From contig NZ_JAEKEZ010000001.1 in the NCBI RefSeq assembly GCF_016650815.1, positions 186,001-250,000 of the forward strand: DNA of 64,000 nt. The letters are read 5' to 3'. The notes beneath the pieces were generated by a model that was not told where the DNA came from, searched no databases, and saw only the letters and a list, made by a program, of their open reading frames with translations. The translations under genes and the position numbers were made by a program. This stretch comes from Pseudomonas sp. TH31. Lineage in GTDB: Bacteria > Pseudomonadota > Gammaproteobacteria > Pseudomonadales > Pseudomonadaceae. Shown one piece after another: positions 15,618-24,717 of this stretch; within the stretch, counting starts at the first letter, position 1; each line of letters starts with the position of its first letter.

Positions 15618-16523
15618 TCAGCCAGTCCACGGAAACTGCTGCAAGATATAACGAGGTTTGCTGGAGCCGATTCGTTTGGCGCTCAATGTGACGTTGTAAA
15701 TTTTATAGAGGTGGAGGTTCACCGCATTCGGGTTAGGGATTTCTCTCGCAATGCCTCCATAGATCACCAATCCATCGGTGGTTTTGAATTCGAACGATCG
15801 TTTGTCTGGTAACGCACCGATAAACTCACCCGTAAATGTCTCTATCGTTTCCTGAATGTTATCCAGGTTCAGTCGAGCCTTGCTGCGGCGAACCTGTTCG
15901 CTATCGGTGAATTGAAATTGCTTGGTGCGGGTGGTTAGCGAACAAGAAGCATCGTAGCTGGAAAGCTTCCCCAAAAAATCCGAAACACTGGAAATCGCTC
16001 TATCGGCAAGTCGCGAAACAGGCTCGGAAAGTTCTTCATCACTTTTGGTCGTTGCCTCCAGCAACTCTGCCATCAAATCGATTGCCAATGAAACTGAAGT
16101 GGTGCCCTCAATTTCGAGCTGTGATTGCGCCGGCACTTCCTCCAATTCGAACCCAAAAGAGCCCAAAGCCGTTCCCGTTATGAGTAGTTGATTACTCGAT
16201 CGATTTGGAATCGGACCTTTGTCGGCTAGCGTGCCGGAGATCGACGCGGCGATTGTGGCAATAGCTTCACTAAATGCCTGGGTGGCGGCAGCGCCAAATT
16301 CGGCCAAAACGCCATGTGCCCCCCAAACAGGGGAGCCACGATAGGTCAGGATGACCTTTGCCGGTTGATAGGTGTCTTGACTATTAGCTTCGAGATACGA
16401 TTTTGCTTCATCTATCCGAGAGCGAATAGACATCGTAGACAGCTTGCTGAGTCCAGGCTTGGCCAGCTGCTTCTCCAGGAAAAGAAGTTCTGCTGACTTA
16501 TGCAGATATTCGTTCCTATTCAT
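15618..16523 (-). CDS. Unknown 301-aa protein, partner of the DUF6932-like gene
   Basis: The soluble protein has a helical N-terminus (about 1-45, ELLFLEKQLAKPGLSKLSTMSIRSRIDEAKSYLE), a strand-rich region RGSPVWGAHGVLAEFGAAATQAFSEAIATIAAS (62-95), an acidic middle, and a C-terminal region with GEFIGALPDKRSFEFKTTDG and VTLSAKRIGSSKPRYIL. I recognise no named domain, signal peptide or membrane segment. Its ATG overlaps the 3' end of the upstream gene by 8 bases, so the two are translationally coupled. Base composition is AT-rich for this genome (27 of 60 bases G/C at 16141-16200), suggesting recent acquisition. Its role is probably tied to the nucleotidyltransferase-like partner. Confidence 0.7.
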   Translation of the reverse strand: MNRNEYLHKSAELLFLEKQLAKPGLSKLSTMSIRSRIDEAKSYLEANSQDTYQPAKVILTYRGSPVWGAHGVLAEFGAAATQAFSEAIATIAASISGTLADKGPIPNRSSNQLLITGTALGSFGFELEEVPAQSQLEIEGTTSVSLAIDLMAELLEATTKSDEELSEPVSRLADRAISSVSDFLGKLSSYDASCSLTTRTKQFQFTDSEQVRRSKARLNLDNIQETIETFTGEFIGALPDKRSFEFKTTDGLVIYGGIAREIPNPNAVNLHLYKIYNVTLSAKRIGSSKPRYILQQFPWTG

Positions 16524-17094
16524 GAGTGAGCTCCTGTTTTCGAGCCTTCAGCATGGCGAGTGCCGCTTGATCCTGCGCAGGGGCAAGGTCAACCCGCAGG
16601 AATCCCTTCCACTGCTTTGTTCTTCGATGGGACCACATGCTGTACCAGTACGATGTAATTTCTACCAAGCGCTCTGGCGCATCAGTGAGGGATTGAACAT
16701 AAAAATCAACTTTGAACTGATTTTTTATGCAGGACTGTTCCTCCCGCGTTGCTCCCAACAATCTTAGTTGATCAGGCTGTAGGCCATCATAGAACTCGTC
16801 CCCCTCAGAAGTGAAGGTAACGACATCGATGTCTCTTGGGGCGCGTTGATCAGTGAGCTCTATGTTCTCCGTGAAACTCCCGTCTAGCCACTGAAAGCCT
16901 TCGGCCATGCCCATTTTATGAAGCTCGGAACGGTGTGAAAGGTAGCCTTGCAAAATATCACACCGGGCCAGGCTGATCGCGAAGCGATCCACGAATACCA
17001 AGAGGTCTACCTCATAGGGAGATCTGTCCATCCCGGCAGGATTTTGTTCGTTGACTGGAGGAATAAGTCCCTCTGGATTCCACTTGGGGATCAA
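16516..17094 (-). CDS. DUF6932-like protein with nucleotidyltransferase-type motif
   Basis: The 192-residue protein begins LIPKWNPEGLIPP, the usual opening of DUF6932 proteins, and carries GFQWLDGSFTENIE...RAPRDIDVVTF, a GS-x(n)-DxD arrangement typical of MNT-like nucleotidyltransferases (DID as the metal-binding pair). The start is a TTG at 17094 preceded by AAGGAG at 7 bases; the frame is open to 17223, but that extension has no ribosome-binding site. It is the first gene of a two-gene unit with the 301-aa unknown and divergent from the ABC exporter. DUF6932 proteins are often seen in accessory regions; a toxin-antitoxin or defence role is inference only. Confidence 0.75.
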   Translation of the reverse strand: MIPKWNPEGLIPPVNEQNPAGMDRSPYEVDLLVFVDRFAISLARCDILQGYLSHRSELHKMGMAEGFQWLDGSFTENIELTDQRAPRDIDVVTFTSEGDEFYDGLQPDQLRLLGATREEQSCIKNQFKVDFYVQSLTDAPERLVEITSYWYSMWSHRRTKQWKGFLRVDLAPAQDQAALAMLKARKQELTHE

Positions 17095-17107
17095 ACCCGG
17101 GCTCCTT
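17092..17107 (-). promoter_or_regulatory. Shine-Dalgarno that fixes a TTG start
   Basis: Read on the minus strand, AAGGAG is followed by CCCGGGT and TTG, ideal spacing of 7. It shows that translation of the DUF6932-like gene begins at 17094 and not at the frame's first possible codon, 129 bases upstream. Confidence 0.7.
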
Positions 17108-17260
17108 GCGTAGTGGTCTGAAAGTCGGTCGATCCTCTTCCTGGCTCGGGCATGCGTCAAGCGAACAAACGTTACAGTTCTTTCGCAACTTTCCCCATCG
17201 CCGACTGAAGTACCATGGCCCAAGTCCTTACCAGCCGTTCTTTAGCGAGCCCCGTGTCCT

Positions 17261-19072
17261 ATGCCAACCCTCACCCGTTTCGCCGCTCTGCTCGACCAGG
17301 CAAAACGTGCCTTGCTGTTGGTCTGGGGCACCTCCCGCGGGTTGTTTCTGGGGTTAGTCCTGGCAACCCTGATTGCCGGCGTCCTCCCGGCCCTGGCCGC
17401 CTGGCTCGGCCAACGCATCGTCGACGCGGTCGTCACTGCCATGCAATTGCACGCGCAGCAGGGCAGTGCGCCGTTGTGGCCGGTGGTGCGTTATGTGTTG
17501 TTTGAGGCCGGGGTGCTGGCGTTGTTGTCCGGGACTCAACGGGCGCTGTCGGTTCAGCAGTCGCTGTTGCGGGTGCAGTTGGGGCAGAAGGTCAACACGA
17601 TGATTCTGGAGAAGGCCCAGACGTTGTCGCTGGTGCAGTTCGAGAATTCGGAGTTCTACGACAAGCTGGTGCGGGTAAGGCGCGAGGCTTCGACCCGGCC
17701 GTTGGCGTTGGTGATGAAGTCGTTGGGGCTGATCCAGAATCTGATCGTGCTGATCAGTTTCGGCGTGCTGCTGGTGCATTTTTCACCGTGGGCGCTGGTG
17801 TTGCTGGTGGTCGGGGCGTTGCCGGTGTTTTTTGCCGAGGCGCATTTCTCCGGGGATGCCTTCCGGTTGTTCACCCGGCGGGCGCCGGAGAGCCGGCAGC
17901 AGAGTTATATCGAAACGCTGCTGTCCCACGAAAGTTTTATCAAGGAGGTCAAGCTGTTCGGTTTTGCGCCGCTGCTGTTGAAGCGTTATCGCGACACGTT
18001 CAAGCGGCTCTACGCCGAAGACCGCCGCCTGACCCTGCGTCGCGATGGCTGGGGTTTTGCCCTTGGCTTACTGGGCACCGGGGCGTTTTATCTGGCGTAT
18101 GCGTGGGTGGTGGTCGATACCGTTCACGGCAATATCACCCTCGGGCAGATGACCATGTACCTGGTGCTGTTCAAACAGGGACAAACCGCCGTCAGCAGCA
18201 GTCTGAGTGCGATCAGCGGTTTGTACGAGGATGGTCTTTACCTGTCGGCCCTTTACGAATACCTCGCAGAGCCAGTGGTGAGCGATACCGGCCATCTGAC
18301 CGTGGGCGTGGTGCCCGGTGATGGGCTGCGTTTCGAGAATGTCGGGTTCCGTTATCCGGGCGCCAGTCGAGCTGCGCTGGAAGGCATTGACCTGCACCTG
18401 GTGCCGGGTCGCAGCATGGCGCTGGTGGGGGAGAACGGTTCAGGCAAGACCACACTGATCAAGTTGCTGACCCGGCTCTATCGCCCGGATCAGGGTCGCA
18501 TCCTGCTGGACGGCAGCGACCTGCAAACCTGGGAAGAAGATGCGCTGCGACGGCGCATCGGGGTGATTTTCCAGGACTACATCCGCTATCAATTCTCCGT
18601 CGGCGAGAACATCGGCGTCGGCGACACCCTGGCTTTCGACGATGAAAAGCGCTGGAAGGAAGCCGCCGCTGAAGGCATGGCTGCACCTTTTATCGAAGGG
18701 TTGGATCGCGGTTATGCCACGCAACTGGGGCGCTGGTTCGCCGGAGGGCAGGAGTTGTCGGGCGGGCAATGGCAGAAGATCGCCTTGTCCCGCGCCTACA
18801 TGCGCCGCGATGCTGACATCCTGATTCTGGACGAACCAACCTCAGCCCTTGACCCGGCGGCGGAAGCAGCGGTGTTCGAACATTTCAGCCAGCACACCCA
18901 GGGCCGCATGACGTTGCTGATCTCCCACCGATTTTCCAGTGTGCGCAACGCCGACCACATCATCGTGCTGGATCAGGGCTCGATCCTGGAGCGGGGCGAT
19001 CACGACAGCCTGGTGGCCGCGGGCGGGCGCTATGCGCAGTTGTTTGACTTGCAGGCGCGGGGTTATCGCTAG
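17261..19072 (+). CDS. ABC exporter, fused membrane and ATPase domains
   Basis: The 603 residues comprise a six-helix ABC membrane domain (about 1-330) and an ATPase domain with Walker A GENGSGKT (390-397), a Q-loop region (GVIFQDYIRYQFSVGENIGVGD), signature ELSGGQWQKIALSRA, Walker B ILILDEPTSALD and the H-loop ISHRFSSVRNADHI. It works as a dimer exporting lipids, peptides or drugs; the closest look is a multidrug/peptide half-transporter of the NHLM/antibiotic type. No precursor peptide or maturation gene is adjacent. The ribosome-binding site before ATG 17261 is weak. Confidence 0.88.
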   Translation: MPTLTRFAALLDQAKRALLLVWGTSRGLFLGLVLATLIAGVLPALAAWLGQRIVDAVVTAMQLHAQQGSAPLWPVVRYVLFEAGVLALLSGTQRALSVQQSLLRVQLGQKVNTMILEKAQTLSLVQFENSEFYDKLVRVRREASTRPLALVMKSLGLIQNLIVLISFGVLLVHFSPWALVLLVVGALPVFFAEAHFSGDAFRLFTRRAPESRQQSYIETLLSHESFIKEVKLFGFAPLLLKRYRDTFKRLYAEDRRLTLRRDGWGFALGLLGTGAFYLAYAWVVVDTVHGNITLGQMTMYLVLFKQGQTAVSSSLSAISGLYEDGLYLSALYEYLAEPVVSDTGHLTVGVVPGDGLRFENVGFRYPGASRAALEGIDLHLVPGRSMALVGENGSGKTTLIKLLTRLYRPDQGRILLDGSDLQTWEEDALRRRIGVIFQDYIRYQFSVGENIGVGDTLAFDDEKRWKEAAAEGMAAPFIEGLDRGYATQLGRWFAGGQELSGGQWQKIALSRAYMRRDADILILDEPTSALDPAAEAAVFEHFSQHTQGRMTLLISHRFSSVRNADHIIVLDQGSILERGDHDSLVAAGGRYAQLFDLQARGYR

Positions 19073-19075
19073 GCT

Positions 19076-20026
19076 TCAAGTGTCCCGGGAATCCCGGTTC
19101 ACCGTTGCGACCTGAGCAGGTTTGGTTTTCATCAGGTTTTCGATGGCCTGGCGATACTGGCTGCCGCCCAGGCTCATGCTGTTGTTGTGCGTACCGCCGG
19201 GCACCAACAACAGGCGCTTGGGTTCGTTGGCGGCATTGAACAACTGCTGGCTGAAGCGCGATGGCATGAATGCATCGGCCAGGCCGTGGACCACCAGCAG
19301 CGGCATGCCGATGTCGGTGATCTTGTCGATGGAATCGAATTTCTGCGACAGCAGCCAACGCACCGGCAGCGATTTCACTGGCAGGTTCTCGTCGGCCACT
19401 TGCGCGACCGCATCCCCCAGCGAGGTGAAGGTGGACTCAATCACCAGCCCGTGCACCGGCACGGCAACGTGGTCCTTTTTCGCCTGGGCGGCCAGGTCTG
19501 CCGCGAGGTCGATGGCCACCGCGCCGCCCAACGAGTGACCGTAGATCAGGCGTTTATTGGCGTCCGGTTGCAGGGTCTTGAAGCGTTCCCAGGCGACGCG
19601 AGCGTCTTCGTAAACGCTGGCTTCCGACGGCAGATTACCCTTGCTCTGGCCGAACCCGCGATAGTCGATGGCCAGCACCGAAAAGCCCATGGCCCGCAGT
19701 TGCTCGATGCGAAACGCCTGACCGGTGAGGTTCCAGCGCACGCCATGCAAATAGAGGATCGACGGCGCATCGCGGCGCGCGGCCGGCCACCACCAGGCAT
19801 GCAGGTTTTGATTGCCCTTGAAGCTGGCCGGCTTGATGTCGAACTCTTGCACATCCTGCGGCAGGCCGTGATACCAGCCGGCGGTGCCCGGCTCGATCCG
19901 AAACAGCAATTCGCGCTCTTTGTACTTGAGAACCCCGCAACTCACCGGCAGGCCGACGATCAGCAGCGCCATGCACAGCAACGGCAACCAGCGCCGACCC
20001 AAGCGGCTCATGAAGGTAGAAAACAT
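19076..20026 (-). CDS. Membrane-anchored alpha/beta hydrolase
   Basis: From ATG 20026 the protein is 316 residues; the longer frame to 20227 runs through a REPIN and is rejected. An N-terminal hydrophobic segment (WLPLLCMALLIVGLPVSCGVLKY) is a signal anchor or lipoprotein-like leader (Cys at VSCG). The hydrolase core has ILYLHGVRWNLT, IDYRGFGQSKG, the nucleophile elbow YGHSLGGA, the acid in VVHGLADAFMP, and the final His in GGTHNNS. It resembles the BEM46/YfhR-like family of periplasm-facing hydrolases. It is convergent with the ABC exporter (3-base gap) and has no operon partner. Confidence 0.85.
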   Translation of the reverse strand: MFSTFMSRLGRRWLPLLCMALLIVGLPVSCGVLKYKERELLFRIEPGTAGWYHGLPQDVQEFDIKPASFKGNQNLHAWWWPAARRDAPSILYLHGVRWNLTGQAFRIEQLRAMGFSVLAIDYRGFGQSKGNLPSEASVYEDARVAWERFKTLQPDANKRLIYGHSLGGAVAIDLAADLAAQAKKDHVAVPVHGLVIESTFTSLGDAVAQVADENLPVKSLPVRWLLSQKFDSIDKITDIGMPLLVVHGLADAFMPSRFSQQLFNAANEPKRLLLVPGGTHNNSMSLGGSQYRQAIENLMKTKPAQVATVNRDSRDT

Positions 20027-20138
20027 GCAACGGTCCAGTCGATCGGGGGAAAGCACGGGTTTTAACAGATGCGCGCCGGGGGCGGGAATTATTTCGACAG
20101 TCGTGAGTTGCGCGGTGTCATCCAATACCCCGATCCCC

Positions 20139-20223
20139 TGTGGGAGCGAGCCTGCTCGCGATGGCGTCGGTACAGCCAGCATCGATGTCGCCTGACACTG
20201 CGCTATCGCGAGCAGGCTCGCAC
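20139..20223. repeat. REPIN
   Basis: A REP at 20139-20161 faces an inverted, slightly diverged copy ending at 20223 (its end reads CTCGCACACA instead of CTCGCTCCCACA). It lies between the hydrolase and the SDR gene. Confidence 0.85.
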
Positions 20224-20296
20224 ACATGGGGTGGCCTTCGGTTATCGCTCACCTGGCCCGCGATGTTAGGGTGACCTGTCTATCAGGAGGATGACC

Positions 20297-21142
20297 ATGA
20301 ATTTTTCAGGAAGAACGGCAATTGTCACCGGTGCCGGCCGTGGGCTGGGTTTGTGTTACGCCGAGGCGCTGGCGCAACGCGGGGCCAATGTCATCATCAG
20401 TGACATTGGTGCAGACAACATCGGCAGCGGCGAGGACGCCTCGATCGCGCTGGACGCCGCGCGAATCCTTCAAGCCCAGGGCCTGAGCGTCATCGGTCAC
20501 AACGCGGACCTGGCCAGCGAAGAGGGTTGCCGGCAACTGATCGACGTTGCCATCGAGGCCTTCGGTCAGTTGGATATCGTGATTCATAACGCCGGTTGGG
20601 TCGGCTATCAGTCCATTGAAGACGCCGACGCATCGTTCATCGAACGCGCATTGGACATCAACGTCTACACGCCTGTCTGGCTATGCAAGCACGCCTGGAA
20701 ACACCTCAAGCGATCCTCGGCGCCGCGAGTAGTTCTGACCTCCTCCGACCGAGCCATGTACCAGCAATACGCCCAGCCCGGGCTGGTGGCGTATGCCGCT
20801 GGCAAAATGGCGCAACTGGGCATCATGAACGCGCTGAGCATGGAAGGTGCGGTGGATGGCATCCTGGTGAATGCCGTGTCCCCGGTGGCCAAAACCCGGA
20901 TGTGGGGCGTGACCGAAGAGCCGGAGAATCTGAAACCGCAATGGGTCACGCCAGGCGTGATCTACCTGTGCTCCGCGCAATGCGAAGACAGTGGCTACAT
21001 CCTGCGGGCCAGCAACGGCCAGTTCACCGCGACCCGGTTTGTCGAGAACCCGCAGGTGGTTTATCCGGTGGACCTGGCGCGGATCAAAGCGTCCAGCCCC
21101 GAGGAAGTTGCACAGTTGTGGGGCCGGATCAAGGAGTGCTGA
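20297..21142 (+). CDS. Short-chain dehydrogenase/reductase
   Basis: The classical SDR has 281 residues: cofactor motif TGAGRGLG (11-18), NAG in IVIHNAGWVG, the serine segment VVLTSSDRAMY and the active-site Y-A-A-G-K (VAYAAGKMAQ). Of two possible ATGs (20291, 20297), the second is correct because AGGAGG ends at 20290, leaving six bases of spacing. The C-terminal 60 residues (GYILRASNGQFTATRFVENPQVVYPVD) resemble the SDR domain of multifunctional MFE-type/enoyl-CoA partners. It stands alone; substrate unknown. Confidence 0.85.
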   Translation: MNFSGRTAIVTGAGRGLGLCYAEALAQRGANVIISDIGADNIGSGEDASIALDAARILQAQGLSVIGHNADLASEEGCRQLIDVAIEAFGQLDIVIHNAGWVGYQSIEDADASFIERALDINVYTPVWLCKHAWKHLKRSSAPRVVLTSSDRAMYQQYAQPGLVAYAAGKMAQLGIMNALSMEGAVDGILVNAVSPVAKTRMWGVTEEPENLKPQWVTPGVIYLCSAQCEDSGYILRASNGQFTATRFVENPQVVYPVDLARIKASSPEEVAQLWGRIKEC

Positions 21143-21294
21143 GCGCTTTGTCCTGGCCTCTCGGCGCCCCGATCCCGCTTCATCTCCTCTGTGCCAAGGG
21201 TCAGTCCTGACCCTTGCGCTCCAGTCTTTTCGCAAAAACCGCTCGTCTTTGCGCGCCTGCCAATCCAATAAAAAGATTGAATAATCACATTAAA

Positions 21295-21310
21295 TGTTAT
21301 TTAAATAACA
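21295..21310. promoter_or_regulatory. DeoQ-type operator upstream of deoK
   Basis: TGTTATTTAAATAACA is a perfect 16-bp palindrome 52 bases upstream of deoK. A nearly identical site stands at 25499-25514 between deoQ and deoC. Sharing between the two promoter regions of one catabolic locus is strong evidence for a common repressor, presumably the DeoR-family protein encoded at 24710. Confidence 0.75.
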
Positions 21311-21361
21311 AAACAAGAACGCCAGCCATCAGCCTGGCAGCCGCAACAAGGTGGGATAGCA

Positions 21362-22288
21362 ATGAGCAAGATCGCAGTCATCGGCAGCAACATGGTGGAT
21401 CTGATCACCTACATCGACCGCATGCCGGCTCAGGGCGAGACGCTTGAAGCGCCGGGGTTTGCCCTTGGTTGCGGCGGTAAAGGCGCCAATCAAGCGGTGG
21501 CTGCAGCCAAGCTCGGGGCCGATGTGTTGATGCTGACCAAGGTCGGCGATGACATGTTCGCCGACAACACCCTGGCCAACTTCCAGCGCTTGGGCATCGA
21601 CACCCGTTACGTCCAGCGTGTGCCGGGCGTGTCCAGCGGCGTGGCGCCGATCTTTGTCCAGGCCGACTCCCACAACAGCATCCTCATCGTCAAAGGCGCC
21701 AACGCCCATCTCGCCCCGGCCGATATCGACGCCGCTGCGCCAGCCCTGCGCGAATGCGCACTGATCGTTCTGCAACTCGAAATCAATGTCGAAACCGTCT
21801 ACCACGCCATCGAATTCGGTCGCGAACACAACATCCCGGTGTTGCTGAACCCGGCGCCGGCCTTGGCGGGACTGAGCCGCGAACACCTGGCGCAGCTGGA
21901 TTTCCTGGTGCCCAACGAATCGGAACTGGCGCTGATCAGCGGCCAGACCGTTGACTCGGCAGAGTCAGCGCTCGCCGCCGCCAAAACCCTGGTCGCCAGC
22001 GGCATTCGCCACGTGATCGTGACCCTCGGCCCGCAAGGCGCGCTGTACGTCGGCGCAGAAGGCGAGTTCCGGATACCCGGCCTGCCGGTCGCGGCCCGCG
22101 ACACCACCGGCGCCGGGGATGCGTTCATCGGTTGCTTCATCCAGCACTGGAGTCGCGAGCGCGATATCCGCGCCGCGATGATCCAGGCGGTCGCCTATTC
22201 CGCCTGCTCGGTCACCGGCCTGGGCACCCAGACTTCCTACCCGGACGCTCGCGCATTCGCTGAATTTCAGCGCAACCTCGACGCCTGA
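21362..22288 (+). CDS. deoK: Deoxyribokinase (PfkB/ribokinase family)
   Basis: The 308-residue kinase is predicted to phosphorylate 2-deoxy-D-ribose at C5. It has the N-terminal PfkB signature GCGGKGANQA (36-45), the sugar-contact region, and the C-terminal anion-hole/catalytic motif D247-TTGAGDAF with D253 as base. The opening IAVIGSNMVDLITY and SGVAPIFVQAD closely match the Salmonella deoxyribokinase DeoK as I know it. The downstream order deoP-deoX and nearby deoC make deoxyribose much more likely than ribose. AAGGTGGGA lies upstream of ATG 21362. Confidence 0.87.
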   Translation: MSKIAVIGSNMVDLITYIDRMPAQGETLEAPGFALGCGGKGANQAVAAAKLGADVLMLTKVGDDMFADNTLANFQRLGIDTRYVQRVPGVSSGVAPIFVQADSHNSILIVKGANAHLAPADIDAAAPALRECALIVLQLEINVETVYHAIEFGREHNIPVLLNPAPALAGLSREHLAQLDFLVPNESELALISGQTVDSAESALAAAKTLVASGIRHVIVTLGPQGALYVGAEGEFRIPGLPVAARDTTGAGDAFIGCFIQHWSRERDIRAAMIQAVAYSACSVTGLGTQTSYPDARAFAEFQRNLDA

Positions 22289-22330
22289 CGTCGAGCTGAT
22301 TCGCCCCTTAAAACTTACCGGAGAACAACA

Positions 22331-23662
22331 ATGACAAAGCCTCCGCTCCAACAGACGCCCGATGGTTTCTACCTGAACCGCACGCCCTGGTTCGCCTTCA
22401 TCTTGCTGTGCAGCATCTTCGCGCTGTGGGCGGCGGCCGCGAGCATGAACGACGTGCTCATCGCGCATTTCAAGAAGGCCTTTCTGCTCAGCGATTTCCA
22501 GACTGCATTCGTGCAGTCGGCGTTTTACCTGGGCTACTTCTTCGTGGCGATTCCGGCGGCGTTGGTGGTTCGGCGTTTCAGCTACAAGACCACCATCCTT
22601 ATCGGCCTGATGTTGTACATGCTCGGTTGCCTGCTGTTCTTCCCGGCGGCGTCCACTGCCAAGTACGGCATGTTCCTGTTGGCGCTGTTCGTGATTGCAG
22701 CAGGCCTGTCGTTTCTCGAAACCGCCTGCAACACCTATTCGACCCTGATGGGCCCACGGGAAACCGGCACCCGCCGATTGAACATCTCCCAGACCTTCCA
22801 CCCGTTCGGCGCGATGGCCGGGGTGTACGTCGGCAGCTTCGTGATGTTCAAGGACACTGACGCCACTCGCGAGCAGCTCACGCAAATGAGCACCTCGGAT
22901 GCGGCGATCCAGCAACTGCAAATGATCCAGTCCACCTTGCTGCCGTACAAATGGATGATCGCGGTACTGGTGCTGATGTTCATCCTGATCGCCATCACCC
23001 GGTTTCCAGCGTGCAAGGGCATTCAAACCGCCAGTAAGAAAACCGCCAGCCTGGGCCAAAGCCTGTCGCGGTTGTGGGGCAACAAGCGTTTCACCTTTGG
23101 TGTGCTGGCGCAGTTCCTCTATGTCGGCGCGCAAGTCGGCGTGTGGAGTTTCACCATTCGCCTGGCCATGCAATTGGGCGGGATGAACGAGCGCAGCGCG
23201 TCGTGGTTTCTGCTGACGACCTTCGCCGCGTACTTCGTCGGCAAGATGATCGCCAACGTGCTGATGCGCAAGCTGCACCCGGCCAAGGTGCTGGCGATGT
23301 ATGGCGTGCTGTGTATTGTGTTGCTGGCCTACACCATCCTGGTGCCGAACATCACGGCGGTGTATGCGGCGGTCGGTGTGAGCGTATTCCTCGGGCCGTG
23401 CTGGCCAACCATTTATGGCCTGACCATCGACGGCCTCGGTGAAGACACTGGCGTCGGCGGTTCGCTGTTGGTGATGAGCATTGTCGGTGGCGGCGTAATC
23501 CCGATCTTTCAGGGCCTGCTCTCCGACTACAGCGGCGGCAATATGCAACTGGCCTACAGCGTGCCGTTGCTGTGTTTCATCGTGATCGTCGCCTACGCGG
23601 TGCGCTGCTTGCGTCATTCCGCCAGCGAGCAGGTGCCGGTGGGTGTGGCGGTGACCTCATGA
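22331..23662 (+). CDS. deoP: Deoxyribose permease (FucP-type MFS)
   Basis: The 443-residue twelve-helix transporter belongs to the fucose:H+ symporter branch of the MFS. It begins FYLNRTPWFAFILLCSIFALWAAAASMNDVLIAHFKK and has ETACNTYSTLMGPRETGTRRLNISQTFHPFG, with the asparagine/glutamate pair typical of FucP-like proteins. It follows deoK by 42 bases (ribosome-binding site CGGAGAAC) and overlaps deoX by ATGA. In Salmonella the same trio deoK-deoP-deoX handles deoxyribose, which supports the substrate; uptake itself is inferred. Confidence 0.83.
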   Translation: MTKPPLQQTPDGFYLNRTPWFAFILLCSIFALWAAAASMNDVLIAHFKKAFLLSDFQTAFVQSAFYLGYFFVAIPAALVVRRFSYKTTILIGLMLYMLGCLLFFPAASTAKYGMFLLALFVIAAGLSFLETACNTYSTLMGPRETGTRRLNISQTFHPFGAMAGVYVGSFVMFKDTDATREQLTQMSTSDAAIQQLQMIQSTLLPYKWMIAVLVLMFILIAITRFPACKGIQTASKKTASLGQSLSRLWGNKRFTFGVLAQFLYVGAQVGVWSFTIRLAMQLGGMNERSASWFLLTTFAAYFVGKMIANVLMRKLHPAKVLAMYGVLCIVLLAYTILVPNITAVYAAVGVSVFLGPCWPTIYGLTIDGLGEDTGVGGSLLVMSIVGGGVIPIFQGLLSDYSGGNMQLAYSVPLLCFIVIVAYAVRCLRHSASEQVPVGVAVTS

Positions 23663-24717
23663 ACACACGGATCAATCTCTATCCGGCGCTGTTTGGTGAA
23701 GCACCCAGGACGTTGCTGGAGTCAGAGTCGTTCAGGGTCAGCGCCAGCCTGTATCCCAGTGGTGTAATGGCACTGGAATTGGCAAACAGCCGTGGAAAAC
23801 TGGTGGTGCTGCCGTATCAGGGCCAGATGATCTGGGACGCGGTGTTCGACGGCTGCGACCTGACCATGAGCAACCTGTTCAGCCAGCCCAGACCGAGCCC
23901 GACAGTCATCGGCACCTACGGCTGTTTCATGTTCCACAGCGGGCTGCTGCGCAACGGTTGCCCGACGCCCGGGGACGATCATCCATTGCACGGCGAGATG
24001 CCCTGCGCGGCAATGGATCGTGCGTGGCTGGAGGTCGGTGAAGACAGCGCTGGACCCTTCCTGCGCTTGGGCGGCGAGTATGAATACGCCCAAGGCTTCG
24101 GCGATCGCTATCTGGCCAGCCCGAGCGTGACCTTGCGCTCCGATTCGGGCTTGGTCGATATCGCCATGAAGGTGACCAACCTGGCCGGCAAACCCATGGA
24201 CCTGATGTACATGGCCCACATGAATTACGCCTACGTCGAGGGCGCCCGGTTCATCGAGCCGTTGGGGTTCGAAAAGGTGCGATTGCGTAGCAGCGTACCG
24301 GCCCACGTGAAGCCGACGCCGGCCTGGAGCCGTTACATGGCGCAATTGGCGTTGGAGCCGGAACAGTTTCAATCCCTGGACCGCCCAGACCTCTACGACC
24401 CGGAGATCGTGTTTTTCTTCGACGGCGTGCGCGCCGATGCAAACGGCGATGCGCATTTCTTGCTGAGTCATCCGGACGGCGCGGCGTTCTACACGCGCTA
24501 TCGCCCCGACCAATTCAACCATGCTGCACGCTGGATCCTGCACAACGCCGATCAGCAAGTGGCGGCGTTCGTACTGCCCGCCACCTGTGAGCCGGAAGGC
24601 TATCGCGCCGAGTTCGCCAAGGGCCATGTGCGGGCATTGGCGGCGGGGCAGACGGCGGCGTTCACGGTCACCACCGGTTATCTCAATCAAGCCGAGCAAC
24701 AGGCCTTGATCAGATGA
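23659..24717 (+). CDS. deoX: DUF4432 aldose-1-epimerase-like protein
   Basis: The 352-residue protein of the galactose-mutarotase-like fold has GCFMFHSGLLRNGCPTPGDDHPLHGEMPC with paired histidines, MYMAHMNYAYVEGARFIEP, and FAKGHVRALAAGQTAAFTVTTGYL. It probably interconverts anomers of deoxyribose for the kinase. The start ATG 23659 overlaps the deoP stop (ATGA), and its own stop overlaps that of the convergent deoQ-like gene by 8 bases. The symbol follows the Salmonella operon; the biochemical role is not proven for the family. Confidence 0.8.
   Translation: MNTRINLYPALFGEAPRTLLESESFRVSASLYPSGVMALELANSRGKLVVLPYQGQMIWDAVFDGCDLTMSNLFSQPRPSPTVIGTYGCFMFHSGLLRNGCPTPGDDHPLHGEMPCAAMDRAWLEVGEDSAGPFLRLGGEYEYAQGFGDRYLASPSVTLRSDSGLVDIAMKVTNLAGKPMDLMYMAHMNYAYVEGARFIEPLGFEKVRLRSSVPAHVKPTPAWSRYMAQLALEPEQFQSLDRPDLYDPEIVFFFDGVRADANGDAHFLLSHPDGAAFYTRYRPDQFNHAARWILHNADQQVAAFVLPATCEPEGYRAEFAKGHVRALAAGQTAAFTVTTGYLNQAEQQALIR

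Noticed and set aside
17095..17223. N-terminal extension of the DUF6932-like protein
   Set aside because: It lacks a ribosome-binding site, while the internal TTG at 17094 has AAGGAG at ideal spacing and matches the family start.
20027..20227. N-terminal extension of the alpha/beta hydrolase
   Set aside because: It translates a REPIN; the hydrophobic leader from ATG 20026 is the natural start.
21965..23617. 550-residue minus-strand frame
   Set aside because: It is antisense to deoK/deoP; its His/Gln/Arg-rich translation is a reading-frame shadow of G+C-rich codons and has no ribosome-binding site or domain.
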